Source of the DNA: Eremomyces bilateralis CBS 781.70
Taxonomy: Eukaryota; Ascomycota; Dothideomycetes; Eremomycetales; Eremomycetaceae
Assembly: GCF_010015585.1 (NCBI RefSeq)
Contig: NW_022985067.1
Coordinates: forward strand, 900,373 to 964,372
Reading direction: 5' to 3'
Length of the DNA: 64,000 bases
The notes under the pieces are model-generated. The model had not been told where the DNA came from. It saw nothing but the letters and a program-made list of their open reading frames with translations, and did not search any database. Positions 10,021 to 22,351 of this stretch are shown here, in pieces. A program made the translations under genes and the position numbers. Each line of letters starts with the position of its first letter. Within the stretch, counting starts at the first letter, position 1.

Positions 10021-12390
10021 ATGCTTCCCTCAAGAGCTCGTCTGCTCCGGCGATCACTATCGTCTAGAGTAGCTAATACCTCACAAAGGCGACCTCTGTT
10101 GCCCGTTCGTCTACCGAATACCTTCCTTCCCATACTCGCCACCCCTCCAACCCAAATACCACACACCCGATCCTACGCAAGTGGCGGCGCGGCGCACCCA
10201 CCTGGCGGCACGCATCGAATGAACCTCGGAGGCGAGCCCGAAAAGAAGGCACTCGAGGAATACGGCGTCGACCTGAACGCACGAGCCAAAGACGGCAAAT
10301 TGGATCCGGTCATAGGGCGCGACGGGGAGATCCATCGCACCATCCAGATCCTGTCGCGGCGGACGAAGAACAACCCGGTCCTGATCGGTGCGGCAGGAAC
10401 GGGGAAGACGGCGATTCTCGAAGGTCTGGCACAGCGGATCGTACAGGGCGATGTACCGGAGAGTATCAAGAACAAGCGGGTGATTGCGTTGGATCTCGGG
10501 CAGCTGATTGCGGGGGCCAAGTTTCGTGGGGACTTCGAGGAGCGGTTGAAGAAGGTGTTGAAGGAGGTGGAGGAGGCGAAAGGGGGCGTGATCCTGTTCG
10601 TGGACGAGCTACATACCCTTCTCGGCCTTGGGAAGGCGGAGGGCAGCATCGATGCGAGCAACCTACTCAAGCCACCCCTTTCACGAGGAGAGCTGCAGTG
10701 CTGCGGCGCTACGACGTTGAACGAATATCGGCAGATCGAGAAGGATGTAGCGTTGGCAAGAAGGTTTCAGCCGATCTTGGTTGGCGAGCCTTCGGTCCAA
10801 GACACCATCTCGATATTACGAGGCATCAAGGAGCGCTATGAAGTTCACCATGGCGTTCGCATCACCGACGGCGCGCTCGTAGCCGCTGCGACGTACAGCA
10901 ATCGGTACATCACAGACCGATTCCTGCCGGACAAGGCGATCGACCTCGTCGACGAGGCCGCCAGCGCTCTCCGACTTCAGCAGGAATCTCGACCCGACGC
11001 GATTCAAGAACTCGACCGGCAGATCATGACGATTCAGATTGAGCTGGAGTCGCTCCGCAAGGAGACCGACGTGGCGAGCCGAGAACGCCGCGAAAAGTTG
11101 GGATCCACGCTCAACGAAAAGCAGGATCAAGTCAAGGAACTCACGGAGAAGTGGGAGCAGGAGAGGGCGGAAATCGACACTATCAAGACTGCGAAGGAGA
11201 AGTTGGAGAAGGCTCGGCTCGAGCTCGAGCAAGCTCAGCGAGAGGGCAATTTTGGCAAAGCGTCGGAATTGAGATATTCTACTATCCCAGGACTTGAGCA
11301 AAGTCTGCCACAAGAAGGGACCGATGCGACACGAACGACCGACACTCTTATCCATGACTCTGTTACTTCCGACGACATCGCTGCCGTGGTCAGTCGATCG
11401 ACCGGCATTCCTATCACTAAGCTCATGTCTGGCGAAGTGGAGAAGCTGATCCACATGGAAGACAAGCTTCGCGAGTCGGTTCGCGGTCAAGACGATGCTC
11501 TTACCGCCGTCGCCAACGCTGTTCGCTTGCAGCGTGCCGGGCTCAGCGGAGAGAACCGGCCACTTGCCAGCTTCATGTTCCTAGGGCCAACCGGGGTAGG
11601 AAAGACGGAGCTGTGCAAGAAGATGGCTGAGTTCCTCTTCTCCACCGAAACGGCAGTTACCCGCTTCGACATGAGCGAATTCCAGGAGAAGCATACCGTC
11701 AGCCGCTTGATCGGCTCGCCCGCCGGTTACGTGGGCTACGATGATGCGGGTCAGTTGACCGAAGCCGTGCGGCGAAAGCCGTACGCGGTTCTCCTATTCG
11801 ATGAGTTCGAGAAGGCGCACCGCGATATCTCCGCGCTGCTCTTACAGGTCCTCGACGAGGGGTTCCTGACCGACGCGCAGGGCCACAAGATCGATTTCCG
11901 AAACACGATCATCGTGCTGACCAGCAATCTCGGCGCGGACATCATTCTCGGAGACGAGCCTTCATTGCAGCGACACCAGCTTGGAGGCAAGGAGAGCAGC
12001 GAGATCTCCGAGCCAATCCAGAAGGCAGTAATGGACGTCGTCGCGCACAACTACCCTCCCGAGTTCTTGAATCGCATCGATGAGTTCATCATCTTCCGAC
12101 GGCTCTCGAAAGCTGCGCTACGGGATATCGTTGACATCCGACTCAAAGAACTCCAGAAACGGCTAGACGACCGGAGGATCACGCTGGAGGTGGATGAAGG
12201 CGTCAAAGAGTGGCTATGCGAGCGAGGATACGACCCTCGTTTCGGCGCAAGGCCACTCAATCGGCTCATCAGCAAAGAAGTAGGAAACGGCCTTGCGGAC
12301 CAGATCATCCGTGGCCAGATCAAGACGGGCGATGCGGCGAAGGTCAGCATCAAGGAGGATAAATCCGGACTCGTTGTCTCTGGTGCATAA
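10021..12390 (+). CDS. HSP78: Mitochondrial ClpB/Hsp104-family disaggregase Hsp78
   Basis: Matrix AAA+ chaperone that resolubilises aggregated proteins with mitochondrial Hsp70. It has 789 aa and no introns, starting at [16 protein letters not shown]; a TTG ten codons upstream is not a start. The first about 55 residues are an Arg/Ser-rich presequence. It lacks the ClpB N-domain, as Hsp78 does. NBD1 has Walker A GAAGTGKT (about residue 122) and Walker [14 protein letters not shown]. The coiled-coil middle domain lies at about 325-420. NBD2 has Walker A GPTGVGKT (about 521), [10 protein letters not shown], and the sensor-2 region [13 protein letters not shown]. Length and order match yeast Hsp78. 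Confidence 0.96.
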   Translation: MLPSRARLLRRSLSSRVANTSQRRPLLPVRLPNTFLPILATPPTQIPHTRSYASGGAAHPPGGTHRMNLGGEPEKKALEEYGVDLNARAKDGKLDPVIGRDGEIHRTIQILSRRTKNNPVLIGAAGTGKTAILEGLAQRIVQGDVPESIKNKRVIALDLGQLIAGAKFRGDFEERLKKVLKEVEEAKGGVILFVDELHTLLGLGKAEGSIDASNLLKPPLSRGELQCCGATTLNEYRQIEKDVALARRFQPILVGEPSVQDTISILRGIKERYEVHHGVRITDGALVAAATYSNRYITDRFLPDKAIDLVDEAASALRLQQESRPDAIQELDRQIMTIQIELESLRKETDVASRERREKLGSTLNEKQDQVKELTEKWEQERAEIDTIKTAKEKLEKARLELEQAQREGNFGKASELRYSTIPGLEQSLPQEGTDATRTTDTLIHDSVTSDDIAAVVSRSTGIPITKLMSGEVEKLIHMEDKLRESVRGQDDALTAVANAVRLQRAGLSGENRPLASFMFLGPTGVGKTELCKKMAEFLFSTETAVTRFDMSEFQEKHTVSRLIGSPAGYVGYDDAGQLTEAVRRKPYAVLLFDEFEKAHRDISALLLQVLDEGFLTDAQGHKIDFRNTIIVLTSNLGADIILGDEPSLQRHQLGGKESSEISEPIQKAVMDVVAHNYPPEFLNRIDEFIIFRRLSKAALRDIVDIRLKELQKRLDDRRITLEVDEGVKEWLCERGYDPRFGARPLNRLISKEVGNGLADQIIRGQIKTGDAAKVSIKEDKSGLVVSGA

Positions 12391-12818
12391 TATTTCCGAA
12401 GAGCGGAACGAATTAATGAGGAGACATGTAGCGTATTTTGTATAACTATAGGTACTGGTATAGATCTTGCTGGACTTCGATTTGGTGCATAGCGTCGGAG
12501 CTCTCCATCATTGGGTTGTAGATAGGTTTCGACTCAGATTGATCCTTAATGTATATTTGCTCATTTTAATCGACCATCTTATGTCAGCATTCCCTTCCAG
12601 AGTACCTTATTTCATTGATCCTCTATCAGTATTCAAGAGTAACATGTCGTGGTAGCTACGCCCCTTGATCGCAGCTTCCTTCTAGGAACGGTAGCCTAAC
12701 ATTGCTCACCTCATCTACATCGTCTATCCCGAGCCAACTCATTGTTATCTCAACTCAACATTTGTATTGTCTCTAAATCATTCTCCGGCAGAGTGATGTA
12801 GTTCGTATCTGAGCAACA
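12391..12818. other. Intergenic HSP78 / MSH5
   Basis: 428 bases between tandem genes, AT-rich, presumably the HSP78 terminator and the MSH5 promoter. No motif I can defend. Confidence 0.5.
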
Positions 12819-15800
12819 ATGCCTTCAAGAAATGGACCTAGGTTTCAAGGGCGTACCTCAACTCTCTCTGTCCCATCATCCAGTCGTATATCTCGCTCTC
12901 CTTCAGTTTCAAGTGGCAATCATGTAGCTGCTACAGCGCATGCTCGTTCTCAGCCCTCGCGGCGCCAACGCGTAGCATTCAAATCATTGAAATCTCACCG
13001 GGCATCTACTCCACTAGCAAGGTCAGACTTGCCAGTGCAAAGTCCGATTCAGGATCATATTCCTGGGGCCGAGGAAGGCGAGGGGGAGAATGCCGACGAA
13101 GACTCGCTCAACGAGGTGGTCATGGCTGTAGACATCAGGAACAAAGGCACCGTTGGTTGCTCTTACTACGTGGCACGGGAAGAGAAGTTGTACTTCATGG
13201 AAGACATGAAGCTAGGCGGAATTGATATTGTTGAGTCATGTATGTTTCGTGTATAGGACGGCAAATCATAGACGGCTAACATTCGCAGTGCGGCTTTCCA
13301 TCGATCCTACAGTGATCCTGATATCTGGGCGAGCAGATGATGCTCTTGCTGACAAGCTTGATACTAAATACAACGAAGCTGCCACAGTTGAGAATGACAA
13401 CGATGTATTCCGGATGCCTTACGCACTCGATATTCGTCCTTCTTCTGAGTTCGGATACGAATCTGCCAAAAGTAAGCTGCTGGGTTTGAAGATCGGCTGC
13501 TTCGATGGCCCACATGTCTCATTTATTGTCCCAGGCGACGTCGTACGCGACGATAGCCTCGAATTGGAGGACAGCGATGGATACTCTGGGCGTCCAGGGC
13601 TCTTGTTGCAGTTGGCGGGATGGATTGATCTGAACAGTCAAATCACAGTATGTTCATGGATTTCGCTGAATCCCAAGGCTAACTCACGTCAGGTCGGCTG
13701 CGCTGGTGCCGTTCTAGCATACCTACAGAAGCGAAGAACCAACTCATTCCTACCGGGAGACATCGAGGCTGCTGCATTCTTCCGCGTGTCTGAGATTGCT
13801 ATGTTCACCCTGAACGATACCATGTAATACACTCTTCCACCGCGAAAGAGTCTGCTTTGTTGACACTGAACAGGTTCATTAACGCGGATACCCTATTGTC
13901 CCTGCAAATCATGCAATCGGAGTCCAATCCTCATTTCCACAACCAAGGTCCGACGAAGGCTACCTCCGGTGCCAAAGAAGGGTTGTCAGTGTATGGACTG
14001 TTCCGTCATCTAGCACGAACGCCTCAAGGCAAACAGCTTCTGCGTCAGCAATTCCTCCGTCCCAGCCTGAGCCTCGAGATCATCCACGAACGCCAACACT
14101 CAATCTCCGTATTTCTCAGCCCGGAGAACTCAGCCCACGTTCAATCACTCGTTGCTCACCTCAAGCAGGTGCAAAACATCCGTGTGACTCTAGTGAAGTT
14201 ACGAAAAGGGATTTCCGGCGGATCCAACAAACGAGTCAGTCGCACGGTCTGGTCCACACTGCGTGATTTCGCATATAATTCTCTAAAGATGGTAGATTTC
14301 ATTTGTGAAATTGCGGGCGGTGAGGAGCTTCGGATCGTGGCGTTGATTCGGGCGAATTTCGACCAGGCGAAATTTCAGTTCATCGGGAAGAGGATCCAAG
14401 CGGTCGTGAACTTTGAGGATTCGGTCGCACACCATCGTACTATTGTCAATCCAGGAGTCGATGATGTACTGGATGAGTTGCGTCGGCAGTACGACGGTCT
14501 TCCAGATCTCCTTGCATTGGTGGACCGGACACTGATGCAACAAGTACTGGTGGAGCTTCAGGAGCCGCTGCGCGTGCATTACCTTCCACGGATAGGCTTT
14601 GTGATTGAGGTTTTCGCTGGCGAGACTGGCATTAGTGATGGCATTTATGGAAGTGACCCAAGCAACAGATGGACTCTCGCATTCACAAATGGTCCGCTTG
14701 CATATTACAAGAGCGCGGAAATGCAAGAAATGGACGAAAAGTTCGGCGATATCGCAACCAATATCGCGGACAAGGAGATCGAAATCGTTCACGCCCTTGC
14801 ACAGGAAATTCTCGAGCTCGAGGATATGCTCATTCGATGTTCAGATATCTGTGGACAACTTGATGTCCTGCTAGCACTGTCTCAAGGGGCGGCGCAGTAC
14901 AACTTGGTAAGACCAACCGTCGATGAAAGCAATATCATCAAAATCAAAGGCGGACGGCATATTCTCCAGGAACTCGTTGTTGACAGTTTTGTGGCGAATG
15001 ATACCTACATCGCTGGAGGTGGTGGAAAAGAGTACGTGGATGGAGACGTGGAGGATCACTCAACCACCGAAGCTGAAGACGACAGAGGACCCAATATGCT
15101 CATGATGACGGGGCCGAATTATTCAGGCAAGAGCGTGTATTTGAAACAGGTCGCAATCATCGTCTACATGGCGCATATTGGCAGCTTCGTCCCTGCTAGT
15201 AGCGCGGTCATCGGCCTTACGGATTTAGTCCTCACGCGGATCTCCACACGCGAGACGGTTTCCAAACGACAAAGCGTATTTATGATCGACCTCCAACAGA
15301 TCTCACTGATGATCAGTCTCTGCACACGTCAGTCACTCCTCATCATCGATGAGTTCGGCAAAGGGACCGAGTCAGCCGACGGCGCGGGACTGGCAGCAGG
15401 TGTACTTGAATACTTCCTGTCATTGGAGCACGAAGCACCAAAGGTGATTGCGAGCACCCACTTCCATGAGATCTTCGAGAACGGTTTCTTGAACCCCGGG
15501 CCATCTCTTGCGTTTGCATTCATGGAGCTGCGAATCGACGACGAAGCCGACGAGCCGAGTGAGCAGGTGACCTATCTATACAACCTCCGCGAGGGGCGCA
15601 CGATGAGCAGCTTAGGGACCATGTGCGCACGACTCAACGGTGTCCCCGAGGAAGTGGTGCAGAGAGCAGAGGAACTGATCCTGCTGGAGAGCCGTGGGGA
15701 GGATTTGGTAGCGGCTTGCACGCAGATATCGGGGAGAGATGTGAGGGACTTGGAGATGGCGGAGGAGGTTACGAGGCATGCCCTAGTAATCGAGTGGGGT

Positions 15801-15911
15801 GAAGTGGAGGATGCGAGAAAAGTGCTGGACGATATACTTGGTCAGGCTGATGCGTTCGCTAGGAGCGTCAGTCAGGTGGTAGGAGACAGCCAGGACATGT
15901 TGATGAGATGA
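12819..15911 (+). CDS. MSH5: Meiotic MutS homolog MSH5
   Basis: Subunit of the Msh4-Msh5 clamp that stabilises recombination intermediates and promotes meiotic crossovers; it has no mismatch-repair role. Exons are 12819-13239, 13289-13647, 13693-13823 and 13874-15911 (982 aa). The second intron, 13648-13692, is 45 nt and stop-free. The N-terminal about 95 residues are Ser/Arg-rich and probably disordered. The conserved part begins VVMAVDIRNKGTVGCSYYV. The ATPase domain has Walker A TGPNYSGKSVYLKQV (about residue 715), the MSH5-type IKGGRHILQELVV just before it, Walker B LLIIDEFGKGT, and STHFHEIFE. No mismatch-recognition domain I (Phe-x-Glu) is seen, as expected. All motifs are intact. Confidence 0.95.
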
Positions 15912-17165
15912 AGCGGGGATGACTGGATCACCACCGGATGGTCGGACAGTCGGATAGTGGGAGTCACAGTTTGTGGGTAGGTTGTTCATTTCCTTTGCTT
16001 CATCATCCGAAATCACTTCGAATACCGTATCGTACGTACGCCTCTATTTCTCACTACTCTAGAACAGCATAGCCTATTCAATATGCCTCAACTGTTCAAT
16101 ACGGAAGTTAATAATAAATGGAATGTAGTCTTATCCCCTACAGCCATCGGCATTAACGGAGATGAATCTTCTCGAGGTGCTTGCCGATGCTCGACATCCC
16201 GAACGGGCCCTGCATTGCATATTTATTTCATATATTACTGGCCCAGCAGGATGGGGGACTGTAAGTCGACACACCAATGACCAATCACCAATGCAAGGCG
16301 GATGACAAAGCCAGCCCATGAAATTCCTAAGCCGATGTCCGCATTGTCCGAGCATGAAATCGTGGTCTCCGCCCTACGGCCGTCGGCATGGAAAATATCA
16401 CGATCCCAACAGTCTGAGGCTCTTGAGTTCCCACTTCCCAGGGGCTAGGCGAACCGGGAGAGCCCGAATTGGAAGAAAAGCGGAAGAGTCAGTTGATAAT
16501 TGAGATGCCGCGGTCTACCCTGATAAACCGAACGTTCGAGAACCCGTCGCCGATTGGCTCTATCCACAAAATCCCTGACAAGAGTTCGCTAGCAACCCGG
16601 CGACGCCACCGGGAGTACCAGCGAGCAAAGCTTAGCTGTTAATAGTTGCTGATCGGGGTTTATTAAACGCCGACTGTTGGGATTTGGAAGCTCTGTAACC
16701 ATGCAGCGAATGAGGTCATCGACCGAGCAGCCCGTTTTCGAGCAACTACACATGCCGATTGCCGTGTGCGGATGTCAACATTCTCAACAACCATCCAGAT
16801 GGTCGGAAATGGCAAAAACTGCGGTACTAGATCGAGAACTTTCGACGGGCGCCCCGAGTCCAGAAAAATGATTTAATACCCTATCGCTCCGCGCCTTATT
16901 AGTCGTCCATGGTTTGATATTGACCCATTTCTTATTCCAGCATCTGCTTTGAGTATTTTCATATTCAATCGTTCGCGCTGTCAAGAGTCTATTTTCCTAC
17001 CGTTACTTGTATCTCAATTCGTGACCTCAAATCATTGCAGCGTTGCGAGATTAGCCATTTTATATTCCCTCCTTCTGGATTTATATATAGGAGAAGAAAT
17101 TCTACCGACTGAGTATCTAAAATTCTAACCTCAGTGGCACATTGCCACATTTCACACCACCCGCC
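15912..17165. other. Intergenic MSH5 / MFS transporter
   Basis: 1.25 kb. Short frames on both strands show no recognisable protein. The last about 200 bases before 17166 are AT-rich and pyrimidine-rich, likely the promoter and leader of the transporter. No repeats or tRNA seen. Confidence 0.5.
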
Positions 17166-19096
17166 ATGGAGTCTATCGACCTAGGCGAGAAGTCTAGGCA
17201 GGATGTATCTCCAGGCCAATCCCGCTCTCCCACCGCCCACCGAAAGGAAATCAAAGAAGAAGCAGAAGATCCTGCCCTCCACCGCACCTCCACCGGCTCC
17301 TCCACCTCCTCCCTATCCTCCGTCGCCCACCAAGATGTCGCCGTGTCCCGTGCCGCCACCCAGACCGAAGGCCCCCTCGAACGCTCCACCACCGCCCTCT
17401 CCCGCATTCAGACCGCCAGGAGCCAGCACACCGAGACCGTCGGCGCCTCGATCCGCGCGCGGACACGCAGTCGAGCCAAGCCGATGCCCCCCATGGGCAA
17501 CGGGAAACCCTATCCCCCACCCCTCCCCGAGCGCGAAGACTATGTGGTCGAGTTCGATGGCGAGGATGACCCGCTGCACGCGCAGAACTGGTCTATGCGG
17601 AAGAAGCTGCTGACGGCGGGGATCCTGGGGTACACGACGTTCGTGGCGGCGTTTGCGTCGAGTATCTTCTCGGCGGCGACGCCGGTGATCTCTCAGAAGT
17701 TCGAGGTCGGGCAGACGGTGGCAGTGTTGGGGGTGTCGTTGTATGTGCTGGGGTTCGCGACGGGACCGATTCTGTGGGCGCCATTTTCGGAGTTGTATGG
17801 GCGGCGGATGCCGTTGGTGATTGCGTGTTTTGGGTTTACGGTGTTTCAGTTTGCGGTGGCCGTGGGGAAAGACTTGCAGACGGTCTTGATTTGCCGGTTT
17901 TGGGGCGGGTTCTTTGGAGCGTGTCCCCTGACGGTCGTTGCGGCGGTGTTTTCGGATATGTTTAACAACCGGTCTAGGGGGATGGCGGTAAGTTGTTCTT
18001 CAAGTCGCCCACGGTTTAAATGAGGTGCTAATCCGACCATTTAGATCACTGTTTTCTCCATGACTGTATTCACCGGTCCGCTCATGGCTCCTTTCGTCGG
18101 CGGCTTCATCGTCACGTCCGAACTCGGCTGGCGCTGGACTCAGTACATCACTGGCATCATCGGCTCCAGCTGCTTCATCCTCAACCTCTTCTTCCTCCAC
18201 GAGACCTATCCACCGATAATCCTCGTCAACAAAGCCTCCGAGCTCCGCCGCACTACCAAGAACTGGGGCATCCACGCGAAGCAGGAAGAAATCGAAGTCG
18301 ACTTCCGAGAGCTCGTCGAGAAGAACTTCTCCCGACCCCTGCGCATGCTCATCTCCGAACCCATCGTCCTCCTCATCTCTGTCTATATGGCCTTCGTCTA
18401 CGGCCTCCTCTACCTCTTCCTGACCGCATATCCGCTCGTCTTCCAGGGCGTCCACCACATGACTCCGGGCATCGGCGGCCTCCCGTTCTTCGGGATGATT
18501 ACCGGGCAGCTATTGGCGGGCCTGTTCATGGCGCTCCGCCAGCCGGGGTATCAGAAGAAGTTGCGGGCGAACGGCGGAGTGGGTGTCCCCGAGTGGCGGC
18601 TCCCGGAAGTGATCGTCGGCGGCATTGCGTTCGCCGGCGGGCTGTTCTGGTTCCACTGGACGGGGTACAAGGCCAGCATCCACTGGATGGCGCCGACGGC
18701 TAGCGGTCTGCTTACCGGGTTTGGCATCATGTGCATTTTCTTGCAGTCGTTGAACTACCTTGTCGATGCGTATCTTATGGTATGTACCGACCTCTTTCAC
18801 ACCAACTCCCGATCCTTGCTAACATCCTTGTGTAGTTCGCCGCCTCCGCCATCGCAGCCAACACCTTCCTGCGATCCCTCGCCGGCGCGGGATTCCCCCT
18901 CTTTGCGACCCAGATGTACAATGGCATGGGCATTCAGTGGGCGGGCACGATGCTCGGCTGCATCGCCGTGGCGTTGATCCCCGTTCCCATCTGGTTCTAT
19001 CTGCGGGGCGGGAATATTCGCCAGAAGAGTGCCTATGCGCCTACGTTCTCGAAGCCGCTGGCAGATGAGGCGACCTCCGGCGAGAGTCAGGCGTAG
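17166..19096 (+). CDS. MFS multidrug transporter (DHA1 family, drug:H+ antiporter)
   Basis: Plasma-membrane major facilitator predicted to export drugs or polyamines in exchange for protons. Exons are 17166-17987, 18045-18779 and 18836-19096, joined at GMA/ITVFSM and DAYLM/FAASAIA (605 aa). Start is [12 protein letters not shown]; the TTG 24 bases upstream is ignored. Residues about 1-140 are a Ser/Pro/Thr-rich cytosolic tail ending in the family's [14 protein letters not shown] before helix 1. Helices 2-3 contain the MFS loop motif as [27 protein letters not shown] in helix 5 is motif C, the antiporter signature. HETYPPIIL ends the first half, before the long central loop. TM helices 7-12 follow. 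The Flr1/Tpo/Mdr1-like subgroup is likely. The substrate is unknown. Confidence 0.93.
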
Positions 19097-20804
19097 ACAA
19101 TTTGTCGGGATTGCATTGGGTCTTCGTTGAGAAGATTTGGGATTTTAGCGTTGAACATGGCATTTGAAAGTATAATATGTAATTACTTTAATGAAGCACA
19201 CGCTCCTGGAGCTGAACATAGGTTATAATACAAAGGCGATACCCCTTTCTGGTCGAGAAATCTTGGAGAGTGATCGTTCAATCTTACTTAAGAGCCGTTT
19301 CCCGAGCAAGGATAGAGCTTCTGAGTTCGGATGAATCCCGATTTCCTTGGATTGCATGCCTTTGAAGAGCTATGACCAATTTAGCTATCACTGCCACTAG
19401 AACAAAGACCGCTAAGTCTAAAGCCGTATTTATTTAAAAAGAGAAAGAACCGTGCATTTTTGGTGATAATACCAGGATTGGCAGATACTGTATTATCAAA
19501 CACTTCATCTGTTGGAAAACGGGAGTTCCGCACCATTGAATTCGCCTGCCGCTGAATCTTCGGCGGAAGCTGTGATAGTATACCAATCTCATAGAGGTGG
19601 GATGCTCCGGATTTTGCGTCGTATTCTCCTCTTGTTCCGTTGAATCATGCCCTCTATTCTCGGCCTCGGACGCGTTTGTGGTTGCAGTGCTCGTCTCAGC
19701 CTGGCATCATCATCTTCGCTTGACTCCAATTCTCTATGGCTAACTGGAGGGCTTATAATGTGGCCTTGCGTTACAGGGGGGACGATGGCTGGAAAACGGC
19801 CCTCAGCGCTTGTTCGTGACAATTCGGATGTGTTTTCATGACTTCCAGGTTCTGGGAAATCGTCCTGTTGTAAGACTCCTGGCCCTCAGGAGGGACTAGG
19901 TCTGTCCTCAGGAGGAACCTGTTCCTTATGGCTAACTGGGTATTTACCTTTTCCTTCAAGCTTCATGCTCCAGGAAAGGCAAGGCTATGATGTGTTCTGA
20001 TACGTTGGCTACGGGAATTCCCCTCCGGTTGAATTGGAAGTGGACTTTGGCGTGAAGTATTACAAGAAGACATACTTATACCTAATAGCAGATGTATCGA
20101 ATTGATCTGACCCTTAAGATTTAGAAAAAGTCCAAGGCTCTGCCTTATTTCCTTCCAATCCTTAACATTTTGGGAAAGACGCGCCAGTTGCTCAGTCGAC
20201 TAGAGAAATAAGGGACTCTATCTTCCCAAAGGTCACGCACGCATGACAGTGATCACAAACTCAGACCCTTCAGACGATCATCCTGTCTTCCTCACACGGC
20301 GAAGCTGTTGTGCCGACTTGGATGCAAGAAATGAAACATCTCCAGGCATCAATCCATTGAGGAGAGTGGTTTGGTGCGATTGAAGTTGATATTCGGGTGG
20401 ATTACTGATCAGACACTGACTCACGTGGCTTCGCGTTCTGGGCGTGTTGCACTAAGCGCGCCGAATTGGCCTTGACACGGTGATGTCGCGTTAGGGCGGT
20501 TGGGCTTTTCATCTGATTCACTCATTCAAATTTCCGTGTTACCACTAAGAAGATGAATACGAACTTGGCGGGATTAGACTTTTTAAGTCTCATGGAAGCT
20601 TCCTGATTAGGCGAATTCTTTGATGCTGTAAGATGGTAAATGAAGATGGGGGGTTCTAGTTATAAAAGGGAATATTTTCGCAAGTCAATTCCAGTTTGTC
20701 TCAACAGCGACAAGTCGACAGTATCTCATTCAAATCACCAGGCACCAAGCCATCGAGTCTCTTAACCAGTCAATCAATTACCCCAAACCACAGCAACCCT
20801 CATC
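19097..20804. other. Gene-poor region with degraded reading frames
   Basis: About 1.7 kb, AT-richer than its surroundings. On the minus strand between about 19589 and 19975 two overlapping frames together look like a decayed coding stretch: an N-terminal part with SHKEQVPPEDRPSPS, and a C-terminal part with VPPVTQGHIISPPVSHRELE followed by an Arg/Lys-rich tail. In-frame stops and a frame change break it. I do not recognise the family. The last about 150 bases are probably the promoter of the gene at 20805. Confidence 0.35.
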
Positions 20805-21266
20805 ATGGCTCGCATGATCTTCGTCAACCTCCCCGTCACTGACGTCGTCGCCTCCACCGCCTTCTACGAATCCCTCGGCTTCCCTAAGAACCCCATGTTT
20901 TCCGACAAGAACACCTCCTGCATCATCATCTCGGAGCACATCTACGTCATGATCATGATGCGCGACACCTTTCAAGGATACATGCCGAAGGAGCCCGTCG
21001 AGAAGACCATCTGCGACGCGAAGACGTCCACCGAGACGCTCCTGTGCCTCTCATGCGAACGAAAAGAGGAGGTGGATGAGCTGGTGGAGAAAGCGGGGAA
21101 GGGAGGGGGGAGGATGGACACGACGAAGTCGCAGGAGATGGAGAGGATGTATGGGCGGAGCTTTGAGGATCTGGATGGGCATGTATGGGAGACGGTCTGG
21201 ATGGATATGGCGGCGTTCGAGAAGGAGCAGGAAGGGTGCCCGGCGAAGCAGTGCGGTGGTACTTGA
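20805..21266 (+). CDS. Glyoxalase/VOC-fold protein, small
   Basis: Single-domain protein of 153 aa without introns. It begins MARMIFVNLPVTDVVAS and continues AFYESLGFPKNPMFSD, the first beta-alpha-beta of the vicinal oxygen chelate fold. The second half ends YGRSFEDLDGHVWETVWMD, matching the FxDPDGHxWE element that supplies a metal ligand in glyoxalase/dioxygenase relatives. It resembles fungal and bacterial proteins annotated as glyoxalase or extradiol-dioxygenase-like, whose substrates are mostly unknown. No secretion or membrane signal. Confidence 0.85.
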   Translation: MARMIFVNLPVTDVVASTAFYESLGFPKNPMFSDKNTSCIIISEHIYVMIMMRDTFQGYMPKEPVEKTICDAKTSTETLLCLSCERKEEVDELVEKAGKGGGRMDTTKSQEMERMYGRSFEDLDGHVWETVWMDMAAFEKEQEGCPAKQCGGT

Positions 21267-22351
21267 ATACGTGGTGGAAGAGGGGTGTTTCGCTGGGAAT
21301 CGTTTCCTCGTTTCGTTGGAACGCTGGATTTCGAGATGATTCCTAGTGGTAATTGACATTAGCCAGAATAAGATAGGGGAGAATTGTCTCATAGGAGACT
21401 TTCCGCTACTATCAAAATCAATTGCAAGGCTTGTTTGCCTTTTATTTCCGCTTTGATATTTTGTCCTGGCGACTGCCCCTGAATACCGATTACTGGACTA
21501 TGCCAAAGGTGAAATCCCATACTAATTCTTCACTCCTAACAATGCGATCATTTCCTAACCGGTAGATCGTATAATATACCAATAATAGTCCAGTCAGTTC
21601 CACTCTATCTCTCTACCCCACGCTTCTGTATTGTCCCACCACCGCCACATTTCACCCCGCCACATTTCACCCCGCCACATTTCACCCCGCCACATTTCAC
21701 CCCGCCACAATTGCCAGGCTACGGTCGGGGAAAGATCCTCAGATTGGCCAGCTGGACGTTCTTATCATGAGCTTCTCTCGATAAGCCAGCATACCTGATT
21801 GCGCGGAGAAGCAGCCAGGTCAGTCGTCATTTTGGCAAATTCAAATTGGGGGGGGGAGAGTGGTTGATAAATACTGGTTGATAGATAGTCGTTGCTTGCA
21901 GCGTCTTAGAATTCACCGCTTTGTCAGCGGGATATCAATTGGGGATATTTACCTTCAGTATTTTCTGGGGAATCAAGGATCTCTCGGGTGGTGTAGCCTT
22001 TAAGTTCATAAGTCTCCTCAGAGGCTCAAGCTCACAGTCCAAAACTTTACATCATGCCATGTCGGACCGACGCCGAGCCATACGCTTTCTACCATTCCCG
22101 CGCTTCCGGACCCTCCCCAGGTCGAATATCGCGAATTGAGGACCACTCCACGAAGTCATGACCATCTCACCTCCATGTATCTGATTCTATCGCCTATCGG
22201 TCCCTTGCCCCGCTTCTCCTCAAGATATCCAATTCGTTCAGGACAAATTACAAACATCGACCACACGCTGGTGGCCGCCGGATCGTATGACTAAGTTTTC
22301 CGGGCAGCATCGAGCATCTCCGCGGGGCACTCGCCCACGTTCCTGGGAACG
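21267..22351. other. Intergenic VOC protein / Zn2Cys6 regulator
   Basis: About 1.1 kb, including the tandem repeat at 21644-21709 and a run of about nine G at 21847. Otherwise nothing recognised. The part nearest 22352 should hold the promoter of the regulator. Confidence 0.5.
21644..21709. repeat. 15-bp tandem repeat, about 4.4 copies
   Basis: The unit GCCACATTTCACCCC occurs at 21644, 21659, 21674 and 21689 without mismatch. A partial copy GCCACA starts at 21704. The period is exactly 15 bp. It is non-coding and probably a slippage-generated minisatellite. Confidence 0.95.
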
